A stretch of DNA of 7,059 bases from Acidilobaceae archaeon (lineage in GTDB: Archaea; Thermoproteota; Thermoprotei_A; Sulfolobales; Acidilobaceae), in contig JALSQM010000138.1 in the NCBI GenBank assembly GCA_026985385.1, forward strand, positions 1 to 7,059, in the 5' to 3' direction. The position numbers were made by a program, and so were the translations under genes. Each line of letters opens with the position of its first letter. The stretch's first letter is position 1. The notes beneath the pieces were generated by a model. The model worked only from the letters and a program-made list of their open reading frames with translations. It did no database searches and was not told the origin of the DNA. Shown in pieces: positions 1-5,349 of this stretch.

Positions 1-442
1 GATCCTCTACCTCCTCCCTAGAAGAGGCGCCCACATCTATCCTCAACTCGTGCCACGGTATGACCTTCGGCTCACGCTCGAACTGGAGATGGGGAGGCGT
101 GATTCCTATGACCCCCTCCACGGGGCCCTTGCGCCCCATTATAACTACGTGTTGGCCTGGGAGGATCCTATCGTCTATGCCCCCCATCTTCCTGAATGAG
201 AGTAATCCGTCCTCGAATATGTTAGTCACAACGAGGCCTAGCTCGTCCATATGGGCGGCAACCAATAGGGTGTCCCCACTACCTCCCATGTCAAGAAAGA
301 GGTTACCGACATCATCAACCCACACCCTCCCATAGTCTCTGACGAGCCCTGCCACGAGGGATCTAATCCTCTCCTCATAGCCCGATACCCCAAACTCAAA
401 CACGAGCCTGCGTAGGAGATCTATATCGACAGGCGCCTTCAT
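1..442 (-). CDS. M42-family metallo-aminopeptidase (TET/glutamyl aminopeptidase-endoglucanase family), N-terminal part
   Basis: This is a partial gene: 147 codons are visible, and the C-terminal two thirds lie beyond the left edge (family proteins are about 340-360 aa). The translation contains the family landmarks in order: FGVSGYEE near residues 17-24, DDVGN near 43-47, and the metal/catalytic segment AAHMDELG at 62-69 with His64 (co-catalytic metal ligand) and Asp66. These are followed by the GGIDDRILPGQHV stretch (87-99), where many relatives have a D-x-R-x-LPG pattern. Proteins of this family are cytoplasmic, form dodecameric tetrahedral particles and trim amino acids from peptide N-termini; the residue specificity cannot be told from this portion. 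The ATG at 442 is preceded by GGAGGTG (minus strand, 449-455) with a 6-nt spacer. An in-frame GTG three codons upstream overlaps that ribosome site and is less likely. The family call is secure from the motifs; the exact substrate is not. Confidence 0.9.
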   Translation of the reverse strand, partial: MKAPVDIDLLRRLVFEFGVSGYEERIRSLVAGLVRDYGRVWVDDVGNLFLDMGGSGDTLLVAAHMDELGLVVTNIFEDGLLSFRKMGGIDDRILPGQHVVIMGRKGPVEGVIGITPPHLQFEREPKVIPWHELRIDVGASSREEVED

Positions 443-481
443 GAGGGACACCTCCCCGACAGGTAGCCCTCCTTCAGGCTA

Positions 482-488
482 GTTAATA
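482..488 (-). promoter_or_regulatory. Possible TATA box of the M42 peptidase gene
   Basis: On the minus strand this reads TATTAAC and is centred about 43 bp before the ATG at 442. That would put transcription start near 459-461 and leave a leader just long enough for the GGAGGTG site. It is an inference from position and AT content in a GC-rich surrounding. Confidence 0.35.
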
Positions 489-510
489 CTCTTGAGGCGC
501 CCGCGACGCC

Positions 511-523
511 GGGGGAAACCCCC
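511..523 (-). terminator. Short G5/C5 hairpin downstream of the tRNA gene
   Basis: A perfect 5-bp inverted repeat, GGGGG-AAA-CCCCC on the plus strand, lies about 38 nt past the tRNA 3' end and just before the promoter of the peptidase gene. It could help separate the tRNA transcript from the next gene on the same strand. No T-run follows it, so a terminator role is tentative. The pyrimidine tract TTCTCTCC immediately after the CCA is an alternative stop or processing point. Confidence 0.25.
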
Positions 524-560
524 TAAGAACGCGAACCAACGCCCACGAATATGGAGAGAA

Positions 561-639
561 TGGTGCGGCGGCCGGGATTTGAACCCGGGACCTCCGGCTT
601 GGCAGGCCGGCGTCCTAGTCCAGGCTAGACGACCGCCGC
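561..639 (-). tRNA. tRNA-Gly (anticodon GCC), CCA encoded
   Basis: A complete cloverleaf can be drawn on the minus strand. The acceptor is GCGGCGG (639-633) paired with CCGCCGC (571-565). T8-C9 follow, then D-stem GTCT/GGAC with an 11-nt D-loop. The anticodon stem CCGGC/GCCGG carries loop CTGCCAA, giving anticodon GCC, which reads GGC (and GGU by wobble). The variable loop is 5 nt. The T arm is CCGGG-TTCAAAT-CCCGG. The discriminator base is A, and CCA is encoded directly after it at 561-563. No intron interrupts the anticodon loop. All stems are GC-rich, as expected for a hyperthermophile. Without CCA the gene spans 564-639. Confidence 0.96.
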
Positions 640-669
640 CCTCCATGAGGGGTTGGCGGGCCGTCGAGG

Positions 670-677
670 TTTATAAT
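670..677 (-). promoter_or_regulatory. TATA box of the tRNA-Gly gene
   Basis: The minus strand reads ATTATAAA here, centred about 34 bp upstream of the mature tRNA 5' end. That predicts transcription start near 647 and a short 5' leader of roughly 8 nt for RNase P. Position and sequence fit archaeal promoters well. The plus-strand reading of the same bases could in principle serve the malic enzyme gene but is too far from its start. Confidence 0.65.
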
Positions 678-705
678 GCTTACCGGCGTGGCTAGCATCC
701 ACGCA

Positions 706-711
706 TTTATA
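706..711 (+). promoter_or_regulatory. TATA box of the malic enzyme operon
   Basis: TTTATA within GCATTTATACGC is centred about 37 bp before the GTG at 746 and predicts a start near 735 with a leader of about 10 nt. A second AT-rich element, TATATG at 714-719, would give an essentially leaderless mRNA. Sequence inspection cannot choose between them. Confidence 0.55.
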
Positions 712-745
712 CGCTATATGTCGATGCATTATTCGACGCGGGTCC

Positions 746-2116
746 GTGGGTGTGTCTGGATTGGGAGAAAAAGAGAAGATTGACTGGTATAAGCTTAGTG
801 TCGAGCTACACCGGTTCTACGGTGGCAAGATCGAGACCATACCTAAGGTCCCCATAAGGCGTGTGAAGGACTTCGCCATATGGTACACGCCTGGAGTGGC
901 TGAGCCCAGCCGGAGGGCCTCAAAGGATCCCGATGAGAGCTTCGAGTTGACTAGCAGGTGGAACACCATAGCTATAGTCAGCGACGGCACCAGGGTCTTG
1001 GGCCTCGGCAGCATAGGGCCTGAGGGAGCCTACCCCGTCATGGAGGGTAAGGCCCTGCTCTTCAAGTTCCTGGGCGGAGTCGACGCTGTGCCGCTAGTCC
1101 ACAGGGCCCGGGATCCCGATAAGTTCCTGGAGCTATTAGAGCTCGTGGAGCCCAGCTTTGGGGGTATAAACCTCGAGGACATAGAGAGCCCTAAGTGCTT
1201 CTACATACTGGAGGAGGCCCGGAAGAGGCTTAAGATACCTGTGTGGCACGACGACCAGCAGGGCACGGCATCAGTCACACTAGCTGGTTTAATCAATGCC
1301 GTTAAACTCGTTGGGAAGGACCTCCGGAAGTCAAGGATAGTCCTCTTCGGAGCGGGCGCCGCCAACATAGCCCTGTATAGGATCCTCAAAGCCTACGGGG
1401 TCCCCCCCAGTAATATAGCGGTGCTCGACAGCAAGGGTGTCCTCCACCCCGATAGAAGCGACATAGATAAACTCATGGTCAAGCACCCCTGGAAGTACCA
1501 GATAGCAATCGAGACCCGGGGGGCAGGCCTGAGACCCGGGGCGGGGCCCGAGGAGGCCCTCGAGGGGGCGGATATACTAGTGGCTGCAAGCAAGCCCGGC
1601 CCCGGCGTTATCAAGAAGGAGTGGGTAGCCAAGATGGCCAAGGGAGCAATAGTCTTCGCCGAGGCCAACCCTGTACCCGAGATATGGCCTTGGGAAGCTA
1701 AGGAGGCGGGGGCCGCCATAGTTGCTACAGGGCGGAGCGATCTCCCGAACCAAGTGAATAATAGCCTCGCTTTCCCAGGCATCTTCCGCGGCGTTCTAGA
1801 TGTGAGAGCTAAGACTATAACGGATGAGATGGCTATAGCGGCGGCCGAGGAGATAGCGAGGTTCGCGGAGGAGAAGGGGCTCCGCGAGGACTACATAATA
1901 CCCAAGATGGATGAGTGGGACCTCTACCCTCGAGTCGCTGCAGCTGTCGCGGTCAAGGCTGTGGAGCAAGGCGTGGCGAGGAGGACTACAACATACCGGG
2001 AGGAGCTGGAGAGGGCTAAGAGCATTATAGATTTGACCCACGCCAAGTACTCTGCAATAGTGAAGGAGGGCCTGATCAAGGAGCCCCCAGTAGACTACCC
2101 TGTAGATGAAGGGTGA
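746..2116 (+). CDS. NAD(P)-dependent malic enzyme (decarboxylating malate dehydrogenase)
   Basis: The protein has 456 aa. It converts malate to pyruvate, CO2 and NAD(P)H in the cytoplasm, linking the C4 acid pool to pyruvate. The N-terminal malic domain shows WYTPGVAEPSR (46-56, catalytic Tyr47) and VSDGTRVLGLGSIGPEG (78-94). It continues with PVMEGKALLFK (97-107, catalytic Lys102), FGGINLEDI (138-146, metal ligands Glu144/Asp145) and HDDQQGTA (168-175). The C-terminal NAD-binding domain has the Rossmann loop GAGAAN (202-207), FAEANPVPEI (304-313) and TGRSDLPNQVNNSLAFPGIFRG (328-349). It is the short form, lacking the phosphotransacetylase-like C-terminal domain of bacterial MaeB. No ribosome site precedes the GTG at 746, which fits a near-leaderless first gene; GTG at 752 is an alternative start. 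It is the first gene of a unit with two acetyltransferases. Cofactor preference is not resolved here: Asp227 after the second strand hints at NAD but is not decisive. Confidence 0.93.
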   Translation: MGVSGLGEKEKIDWYKLSVELHRFYGGKIETIPKVPIRRVKDFAIWYTPGVAEPSRRASKDPDESFELTSRWNTIAIVSDGTRVLGLGSIGPEGAYPVMEGKALLFKFLGGVDAVPLVHRARDPDKFLELLELVEPSFGGINLEDIESPKCFYILEEARKRLKIPVWHDDQQGTASVTLAGLINAVKLVGKDLRKSRIVLFGAGAANIALYRILKAYGVPPSNIAVLDSKGVLHPDRSDIDKLMVKHPWKYQIAIETRGAGLRPGAGPEEALEGADILVAASKPGPGVIKKEWVAKMAKGAIVFAEANPVPEIWPWEAKEAGAAIVATGRSDLPNQVNNSLAFPGIFRGVLDVRAKTITDEMAIAAAEEIARFAEEKGLREDYIIPKMDEWDLYPRVAAAVAVKAVEQGVARRTTTYREELERAKSIIDLTHAKYSAIVKEGLIKEPPVDYPVDEG

Positions 2117-2122
2117 GGCCGC

Positions 2123-2596
2123 GTGGAGGAGCCGGGAGTTGTTGTGAGGCAGGCCCGGCGGGAGGACTTAGAAGAGATAGCCGGGCTCATAGTGAGATTC
2201 TATAGGTTCAACGAGGAGTTCGACTCGGCATGGGTGAGCACGGAGAGCATGGACAGGGCTAGAAACGTTATAGAGGACATACTAAGTGACGAGAGGAACC
2301 TCCTGCTGGTAGCAGAGTACGACGGAAGAATTGTGGGCGTCATAAGATCGGAGCTTCAAGACGAACCCATGCTGGTGAACTCGCCCATAGCAGTGGTTAA
2401 GGAGTTGTACGTGATCCCGGAATATAGGAGGAGGGGCATAGCAACTAAGCTCATAGAGGAGACTAGGAGGATACTTGAAGGGAGGGGAGCCAAGATCCTG
2501 GCAGCCGAGTTCCCCGCCCACAACGAGGTGGCGAAGTCCTTCTACGAGAAGCTGGGCTTCAGGCCCTTTAAGAGCGTCTACATAAGCGAGGCCTAG
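2123..2596 (+). CDS. GNAT-family N-acetyltransferase (first of a tandem pair)
   Basis: This 157-aa single-domain protein of the Gcn5-related fold transfers an acetyl group from acetyl-CoA to an amine; the acceptor is unknown. The acetyl-CoA pyrophosphate loop is Arg102-x-x-Gly105-x-Ala107 (YRRRGIA), after the strand VVKELYVIPE (91-100). The C-terminal motif is NEVAKSFYEKLGF (134-146), where Tyr141 is the usual general acid. The N-terminal part begins with VRQARREDLEEIAGLI, the typical opening strand and helix. The GTG start lies 6 nt after the malic enzyme stop. Its ribosome site GGGTGAGG overlaps that stop codon, so translation is probably coupled. It resembles the next gene over its whole length. 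RimI-like protein N-terminal acetylation, small-amine acetylation or protein-lysine acetylation are all possible, and nothing here decides between them. Confidence 0.88.
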   Translation: MEEPGVVVRQARREDLEEIAGLIVRFYRFNEEFDSAWVSTESMDRARNVIEDILSDERNLLLVAEYDGRIVGVIRSELQDEPMLVNSPIAVVKELYVIPEYRRRGIATKLIEETRRILEGRGAKILAAEFPAHNEVAKSFYEKLGFRPFKSVYISEA

Positions 2597-2602
2597 AGGT
2601 GA
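2596..2602 (+). promoter_or_regulatory. Ribosome binding site that fixes the start of the second GNAT gene
   Basis: GAGGTGA matches the crenarchaeal anti-Shine-Dalgarno sequence and begins at the last base of the preceding stop codon. It stands 5 nt before the ATG at 2608. The GTG at 2599, which would give three more residues, lies inside this site and is therefore an unlikely start. Confidence 0.75.
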
Positions 2603-2607
2603 GGGGT

Positions 2608-3090
2608 ATGCCGCTACGCCTTAACGTTAGGCTAGCTAGGGAGGGAGACGTCGATCAGTTGACGGATCTTATAGTGAGGCTTAAGTCGCTCAACAGCGAG
2701 CTAGACCCACACTTCCTACCGGACGAAAATATTCTCGACACAGTGAGGCGTTATGTAGGCGAGAGCATTACGAGTGATAAAGCCGTAGTACTAGTTGCTG
2801 AAGACGAAGAGTCCGGGAGGATCGTGGGTGTTCTACGGTTCGAGATCGTTGACAGGCTATTCTACAAGCCGCGCATTAAAGCCGTCATAACAGACATCTA
2901 CGTGCACCCAGCTTATAGGGGTAAGGGTATCGGTAGGCTACTAGTAGAGAGGGCTGCAGCCGAGGCTAAGAAGAGGGGCGCCGGGCTACTCACGGTGATC
3001 TACCCTGAGGGTAACCTCATAGCAGAATCCTTCTACAATAAGATGGGCTTCCAGCCTCTCCAGAAGGAGAAGTACCTGAGGCTCCAATAA
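2608..3090 (+). CDS. GNAT-family N-acetyltransferase (second of a tandem pair)
   Basis: The protein has 160 aa from ATG 2608, chosen because a GAGGTGA site sits 5 nt upstream. The acetyl-CoA loop is Arg104-Gly-Lys-Gly107-Ile-Gly109 (YRGKGIG), following ITDIYVHPA (94-102). The C-terminal motif is IAESFYNKMGF (138-148), with Tyr143 as likely general acid. It aligns end to end with the upstream gene, sharing LIVR near the first helix, LVAE, GRIVGV, the pyrophosphate loop and SFYxKxGF, but the two have diverged widely. This indicates an old tandem duplication with separated substrates rather than a recent copy. It is the last gene of the malic enzyme unit; an inverted repeat follows its stop directly. 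The acceptor substrate is unknown. Confidence 0.88.
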   Translation: MPLRLNVRLAREGDVDQLTDLIVRLKSLNSELDPHFLPDENILDTVRRYVGESITSDKAVVLVAEDEESGRIVGVLRFEIVDRLFYKPRIKAVITDIYVHPAYRGKGIGRLLVERAAAEAKKRGAGLLTVIYPEGNLIAESFYNKMGFQPLQKEKYLRLQ

Positions 3091-3091
3091 C

Positions 3092-3120
3092 AACTCCGAG
3101 GGAGTTTGGAAGCTTCTTTC
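3092..3120 (+). terminator. Hairpin and pyrimidine tract ending the malic enzyme-GNAT unit
   Basis: AACTCC-GAG-GGAGTT (3092-3106) is a perfect 6-bp stem with a 3-nt loop starting 2 nt after the TAA stop. It is followed by a second short palindrome, GAAGCTTC (3109-3116), and then CTTTCTACTCC. Transcription from the minus-strand feoA gene converges here, so it may serve both directions. Confidence 0.5.
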
Positions 3121-3125
3121 TACTC

Positions 3126-3386
3126 CTAGTCGTTTAGAGGCTCGTTTAGAGGCTCTACTATTATGCGGGAAGCTATGCCCCTACCTATAGCTACTTCGAC
3201 GCCTCCGATCCTAACTACTATGGGGCTCCAGGGGTATGCGATATCATTGCTCACGACCTCTACTACAGTGCCAGGGGCTATCCCTATGCTTGCAAGTCTC
3301 CAAGAGGCGTTCCACCCGGCGAGAATCGCCTTCACGCGAACCCTCGAGCCGGGTGGCATGACGGCTAGTGTGGGGTTAGAGCCCAC
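3126..3386 (-). CDS. feoA: FeoA-domain protein (ferrous iron transport accessory type)
   Basis: This 86-aa protein consists of one SH3-like FeoA domain. Recognisable elements are TLAVMPPGSRVRV (6-18, the L-x-x-xPPG opening), RLASIGIAPGTVVEVV (30-45, the conserved LxxxGxxPG turn), SPIVVRIGGVEVAIGRGIASRI (54-75) and a closing IVEPL. FeoA proteins act in the cytoplasm on the FeoB GTPase-permease, but no feoB is present on either side within this window. The start chosen is GTG at 3386, 5 nt after a perfect GGAGGTG (minus strand, 3392-3398); this gives the usual size of the family. The frame stays open upstream to 3506. A GTG at 3473 would add 29 Trp- and Arg-rich residues that do not look like FeoA. 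The last nine residues, EPLNEPLND, come from a 12-bp tandem duplication. The domain call is firm; a role in iron uptake is only inferred, because solo FeoA domains also occur in regulators. Confidence 0.8.
   Translation of the reverse strand: MGSNPTLAVMPPGSRVRVKAILAGWNASWRLASIGIAPGTVVEVVSNDIAYPWSPIVVRIGGVEVAIGRGIASRIIVEPLNEPLND
3131..3154. repeat. 12-bp tandem duplication at the 3' end of feoA
   Basis: CGTTTAGAGGCT occurs twice in perfect tandem (3131-3142 and 3143-3154). Being a multiple of three it keeps the frame, and it repeats four residues near the C-terminus of the FeoA protein. The identity of the two units suggests recent slippage. Confidence 0.9.
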
Positions 3387-3391
3387 TCCAG

Positions 3392-3398
3392 CACCTCC
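3392..3398 (-). promoter_or_regulatory. Ribosome binding site that fixes the feoA start
   Basis: The minus strand reads GGAGGTG, the full crenarchaeal Shine-Dalgarno core, 5 nt before the GTG at 3386. It lies inside the longer open frame, which is the main argument for the short form of the protein. Confidence 0.7.
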
Positions 3399-3507
3399 TG
3401 TTCCCACGCTCCACCCCCGCCTCCTCCAGGGCCTCCAAGCCATCCAGCTACCCGTTGATATGAAGAAGTCCACTACACCTCCCCCACGATGCCGGGGGCT
3501 CGCCACG

Positions 3508-3536
3508 TTAATAGTGGCATATATGTATGTTATTAA
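3508..3536. promoter_or_regulatory. Divergent promoter region with an AT-rich dyad between feoA and the acyl-CoA synthetase gene
   Basis: TTAATA (3508-3513) and TATTAA (3531-3536) are perfect 6-bp inverted arms around the palindrome CATATATG (3518-3525), whose centre nearly coincides with theirs. TATTAA at 3531 lies about 33 bp before the ATG at 3567 and can serve as its TATA box. TATTAA on the minus strand at 3508-3513 would start the feoA transcript near 3485, leaving a leader of about 100 nt, or about 12 nt if GTG 3473 were used. The rest of 3387-3507 is GC-rich and shows no further gene that I can support. The symmetry could simply reflect two back-to-back TATA boxes, or could be a regulator site. 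Confidence 0.5.
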
Positions 3537-3554
3537 GCCGCTGCAGGGAAGGGC

Positions 3555-3559
3555 TATAT
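3555..3559 (+). promoter_or_regulatory. Alternative TATA element for the acyl-CoA synthetase gene
   Basis: TATAT within AAGGGCTATATCTTT lies about 37 bp before the in-frame ATG at 3594 and is preceded by a purine stretch like a BRE. If it is the real promoter, transcription starts near 3583, after ATG 3567, and the protein begins at 3594. Confidence 0.4.
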
Positions 3560-3566
3560 CTTTGCA

Positions 3567-5288
3567 ATGCGGCCCACACCCGTGGGTCAGAGCATGAGTC
3601 TCCCAGAGCGAGTTCCTAGGAGGCCTGGCTACGACGTAACGCTACACTACATCTACAGGAGGGCTGTAGAGCTGTTCCCCGAGAGGGAGATAGTCTATAG
3701 AACCTCCAAGGGGATTGAGAGATACACCTATGCGAAAGCCGCTGAGAGAATGGCGATGCTCGCCTCGGCGCTCGAGAAGGAGGCTGGGGTGGGGAAGCTT
3801 GACAGGGTGGCTACCCTCGACTGGAACACGCACTGGCACTACGAGGCCTACTTCGCCGTCCCCATGATGGGGGCTGTGATACACCCCGTAAACGTTAGGC
3901 TCGCCCCGGCCGAGATAGCGTATGTCATGAGCCACGCGGAGGATAAGGTAGTTATAGTCCACAAGGACTTCATCCCACTCCTAGAGGCGGTCGCGCCTAA
4001 GGTTAAGAGTCTCGAGAAGGTGATAGTCGTAGACACCGATGAGGTTCCATCCAAGATAGCGGGCCTGCCAGCCTACCACTACGAGGACTTCATAAAGGAG
4101 CACGGGGATCCCAAGTACGAGTGGCCAGAGGTAAGCGAGGACCAGCCAGCCGGCATGGGGTACACCAGCGGCACCACAGGGCTGCCGAAGGGCACGTACC
4201 ATAGCCACAAAGCTATAGTACTCCACGCCATGGCAACGGCCCTCCACCTAGCAGCTAGTGGGACCGTGCCCTTCAACTCTAAGGCAACAATACTCCACAT
4301 AGTACCCATGTTCCACGTCTACAGCTGGGGCATACCCTACTCAGCGACACTCATAGGGGCCAAGCAGGTCTACCCCAACAGGCTCTTAACCAAGGTGCTC
4401 CTGGAGCTTATAGAGAAGGAGAAGGTCACATTCACAGCCGCAGTCCCCACCGTGCTCTACATGCTCCTCACGGATCCCGAGAGCGAGAAGTATGACCTGA
4501 GTGGGCTGACGTGGATAAACGGCGGGGCCCCGACGCCCAAGGCCCTGGCGCTCCTAGCGAAGAAGAGGGGCATAAACCTGATGGTGGGCTACGGCCTTAC
4601 TGAGACAGCTCCAGTACTAACCCTAGCCACTCCCTGGCCTTGGCAGGAGGAGAAGCTCAGCGAGGAGGAGCTAATGGAGATAAAGCTTAGGACGGGTTAC
4701 CCCATACCCCTCGTTGACCTGAGGGTGGTAGGCCCCGACGGCAAGCCAGTGCCCAAGGACGGGAAGACCATGGGCGAGATAGCAGTTAGAGCGCCCTGGG
4801 TAACCCCGGAGTACTACAAGAACCCCGAGAAGACGGAGGCCGCGTGGAGGGACGGCTGGTTCCACACTGGTGATATAGCAGTATGGTTCCCCGATGGAAG
4901 CGTGCTCATCCAGGATAGAGACAAGGACGTCATAAAAAGTGGCGGCGAGTGGATAAGCAGCGTCAGACTAGAGGACGCCATAAGCCAGCATCCGGGAGTC
5001 GCCATGGTAGCCGTGATAGCTGCGAAGCACCCCAAGTGGGGCGAGAGGCCCGTAGCACTCATAGTCCCCAAGCCGGGCTGGGAGAGCAAGATAACCACGG
5101 AGGAGATAAGGAACTTCCTCATGGAGAGGTTCGTGAAGCCCGGCCAGATACCCAAGTGGTGGCTCCCCGACAAGGTAGTGCTGGTAGAGGATCTGCCTAA
5201 GACTAGCGTGGGCAAGATAAACAAGCGCGCCCTCAGGGAGAAGTACTCCGACATCCTACTCAAGGAGCTAGGGGAGGGGGCCTCCTAG
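3567..5288 (+). CDS. AMP-forming fatty-acyl-CoA synthetase (medium/long-chain type, ANL superfamily)
   Basis: The protein has 573 aa. It activates a carboxylic acid with ATP to an acyl-AMP and then to acyl-CoA, in the cytoplasm or at the membrane surface. All adenylate-forming signatures are present: the phosphate loop YTSGTTGLPKG (199-209), NGGAPTP (318-324) and GYGLTE (341-346). Next come DGWFHTGDIAVW (429-440), the hinge region IQDRDKDVIKSGGEWISS (448-465) and PKTSVGKINKRALR (544-557), with Lys550 the catalytic and, in relatives, acetylatable lysine. KSGGEWISS and the size resemble medium-chain AlkK-like ligases more than acetyl-CoA synthetases, so a fatty or aryl acid substrate is likelier than acetate. 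No ribosome site precedes either start. ATG 3567 is the outer boundary; ATG 3594 (nine residues shorter) is equally plausible and favoured if the TATA at 3555 is used. There is no beta-oxidation gene alongside. Confidence 0.9.
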   Translation: MRPTPVGQSMSLPERVPRRPGYDVTLHYIYRRAVELFPEREIVYRTSKGIERYTYAKAAERMAMLASALEKEAGVGKLDRVATLDWNTHWHYEAYFAVPMMGAVIHPVNVRLAPAEIAYVMSHAEDKVVIVHKDFIPLLEAVAPKVKSLEKVIVVDTDEVPSKIAGLPAYHYEDFIKEHGDPKYEWPEVSEDQPAGMGYTSGTTGLPKGTYHSHKAIVLHAMATALHLAASGTVPFNSKATILHIVPMFHVYSWGIPYSATLIGAKQVYPNRLLTKVLLELIEKEKVTFTAAVPTVLYMLLTDPESEKYDLSGLTWINGGAPTPKALALLAKKRGINLMVGYGLTETAPVLTLATPWPWQEEKLSEEELMEIKLRTGYPIPLVDLRVVGPDGKPVPKDGKTMGEIAVRAPWVTPEYYKNPEKTEAAWRDGWFHTGDIAVWFPDGSVLIQDRDKDVIKSGGEWISSVRLEDAISQHPGVAMVAVIAAKHPKWGERPVALIVPKPGWESKITTEEIRNFLMERFVKPGQIPKWWLPDKVVLVEDLPKTSVGKINKRALREKYSDILLKELGEGAS

Positions 5289-5303
5289 CCCTCCAGGCTC
5301 TCC

Positions 5304-5315
5304 CTATAGTTTTTA
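5304..5315 (+). promoter_or_regulatory. AT-rich element: probable promoter of the amidohydrolase gene, possibly also a terminator
   Basis: CTATAGTTTTTA is the only AT-rich stretch between the acyl-CoA synthetase stop and the next gene. Its centre lies about 39 bp before the GTG at 5350, matching the spacing seen for the malic enzyme gene. The T5 run followed by CCCTCCTCC could also end the preceding transcript, a common archaeal pyrimidine-tract arrangement. Confidence 0.45.
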
Positions 5316-5349
5316 CCCTCCTCCAAATCCCCTCTATACGGGGTAGCCC

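Noticed and set aside
60..335. Plus-strand open frame of 91 codons
   Set aside because: It is the antisense shadow of the M42 peptidase gene, whose motifs are unmistakable on the minus strand.
492..695. Plus-strand open frame of 67 codons
   Set aside because: It runs across the antisense strand of the tRNA-Gly gene and shows no protein-like composition.
1393..1782. Minus-strand open frame of 129 codons within malic enzyme
   Set aside because: It is the complement of conserved malic enzyme motifs; the GC-rich codon pattern produces long antisense frames throughout the window.
3163..3597. Plus-strand open frame of 144 codons
   Set aside because: It lies opposite feoA and its promoter region, has a low-complexity translation and overlaps the real start of the acyl-CoA synthetase gene; the FeoA motifs favour the minus strand.
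4814..5263. Minus-strand open frame of 149 codons within the acyl-CoA synthetase gene
   Set aside because: It is antisense to the conserved hinge and catalytic lysine region and has no ribosome site or recognisable domain.
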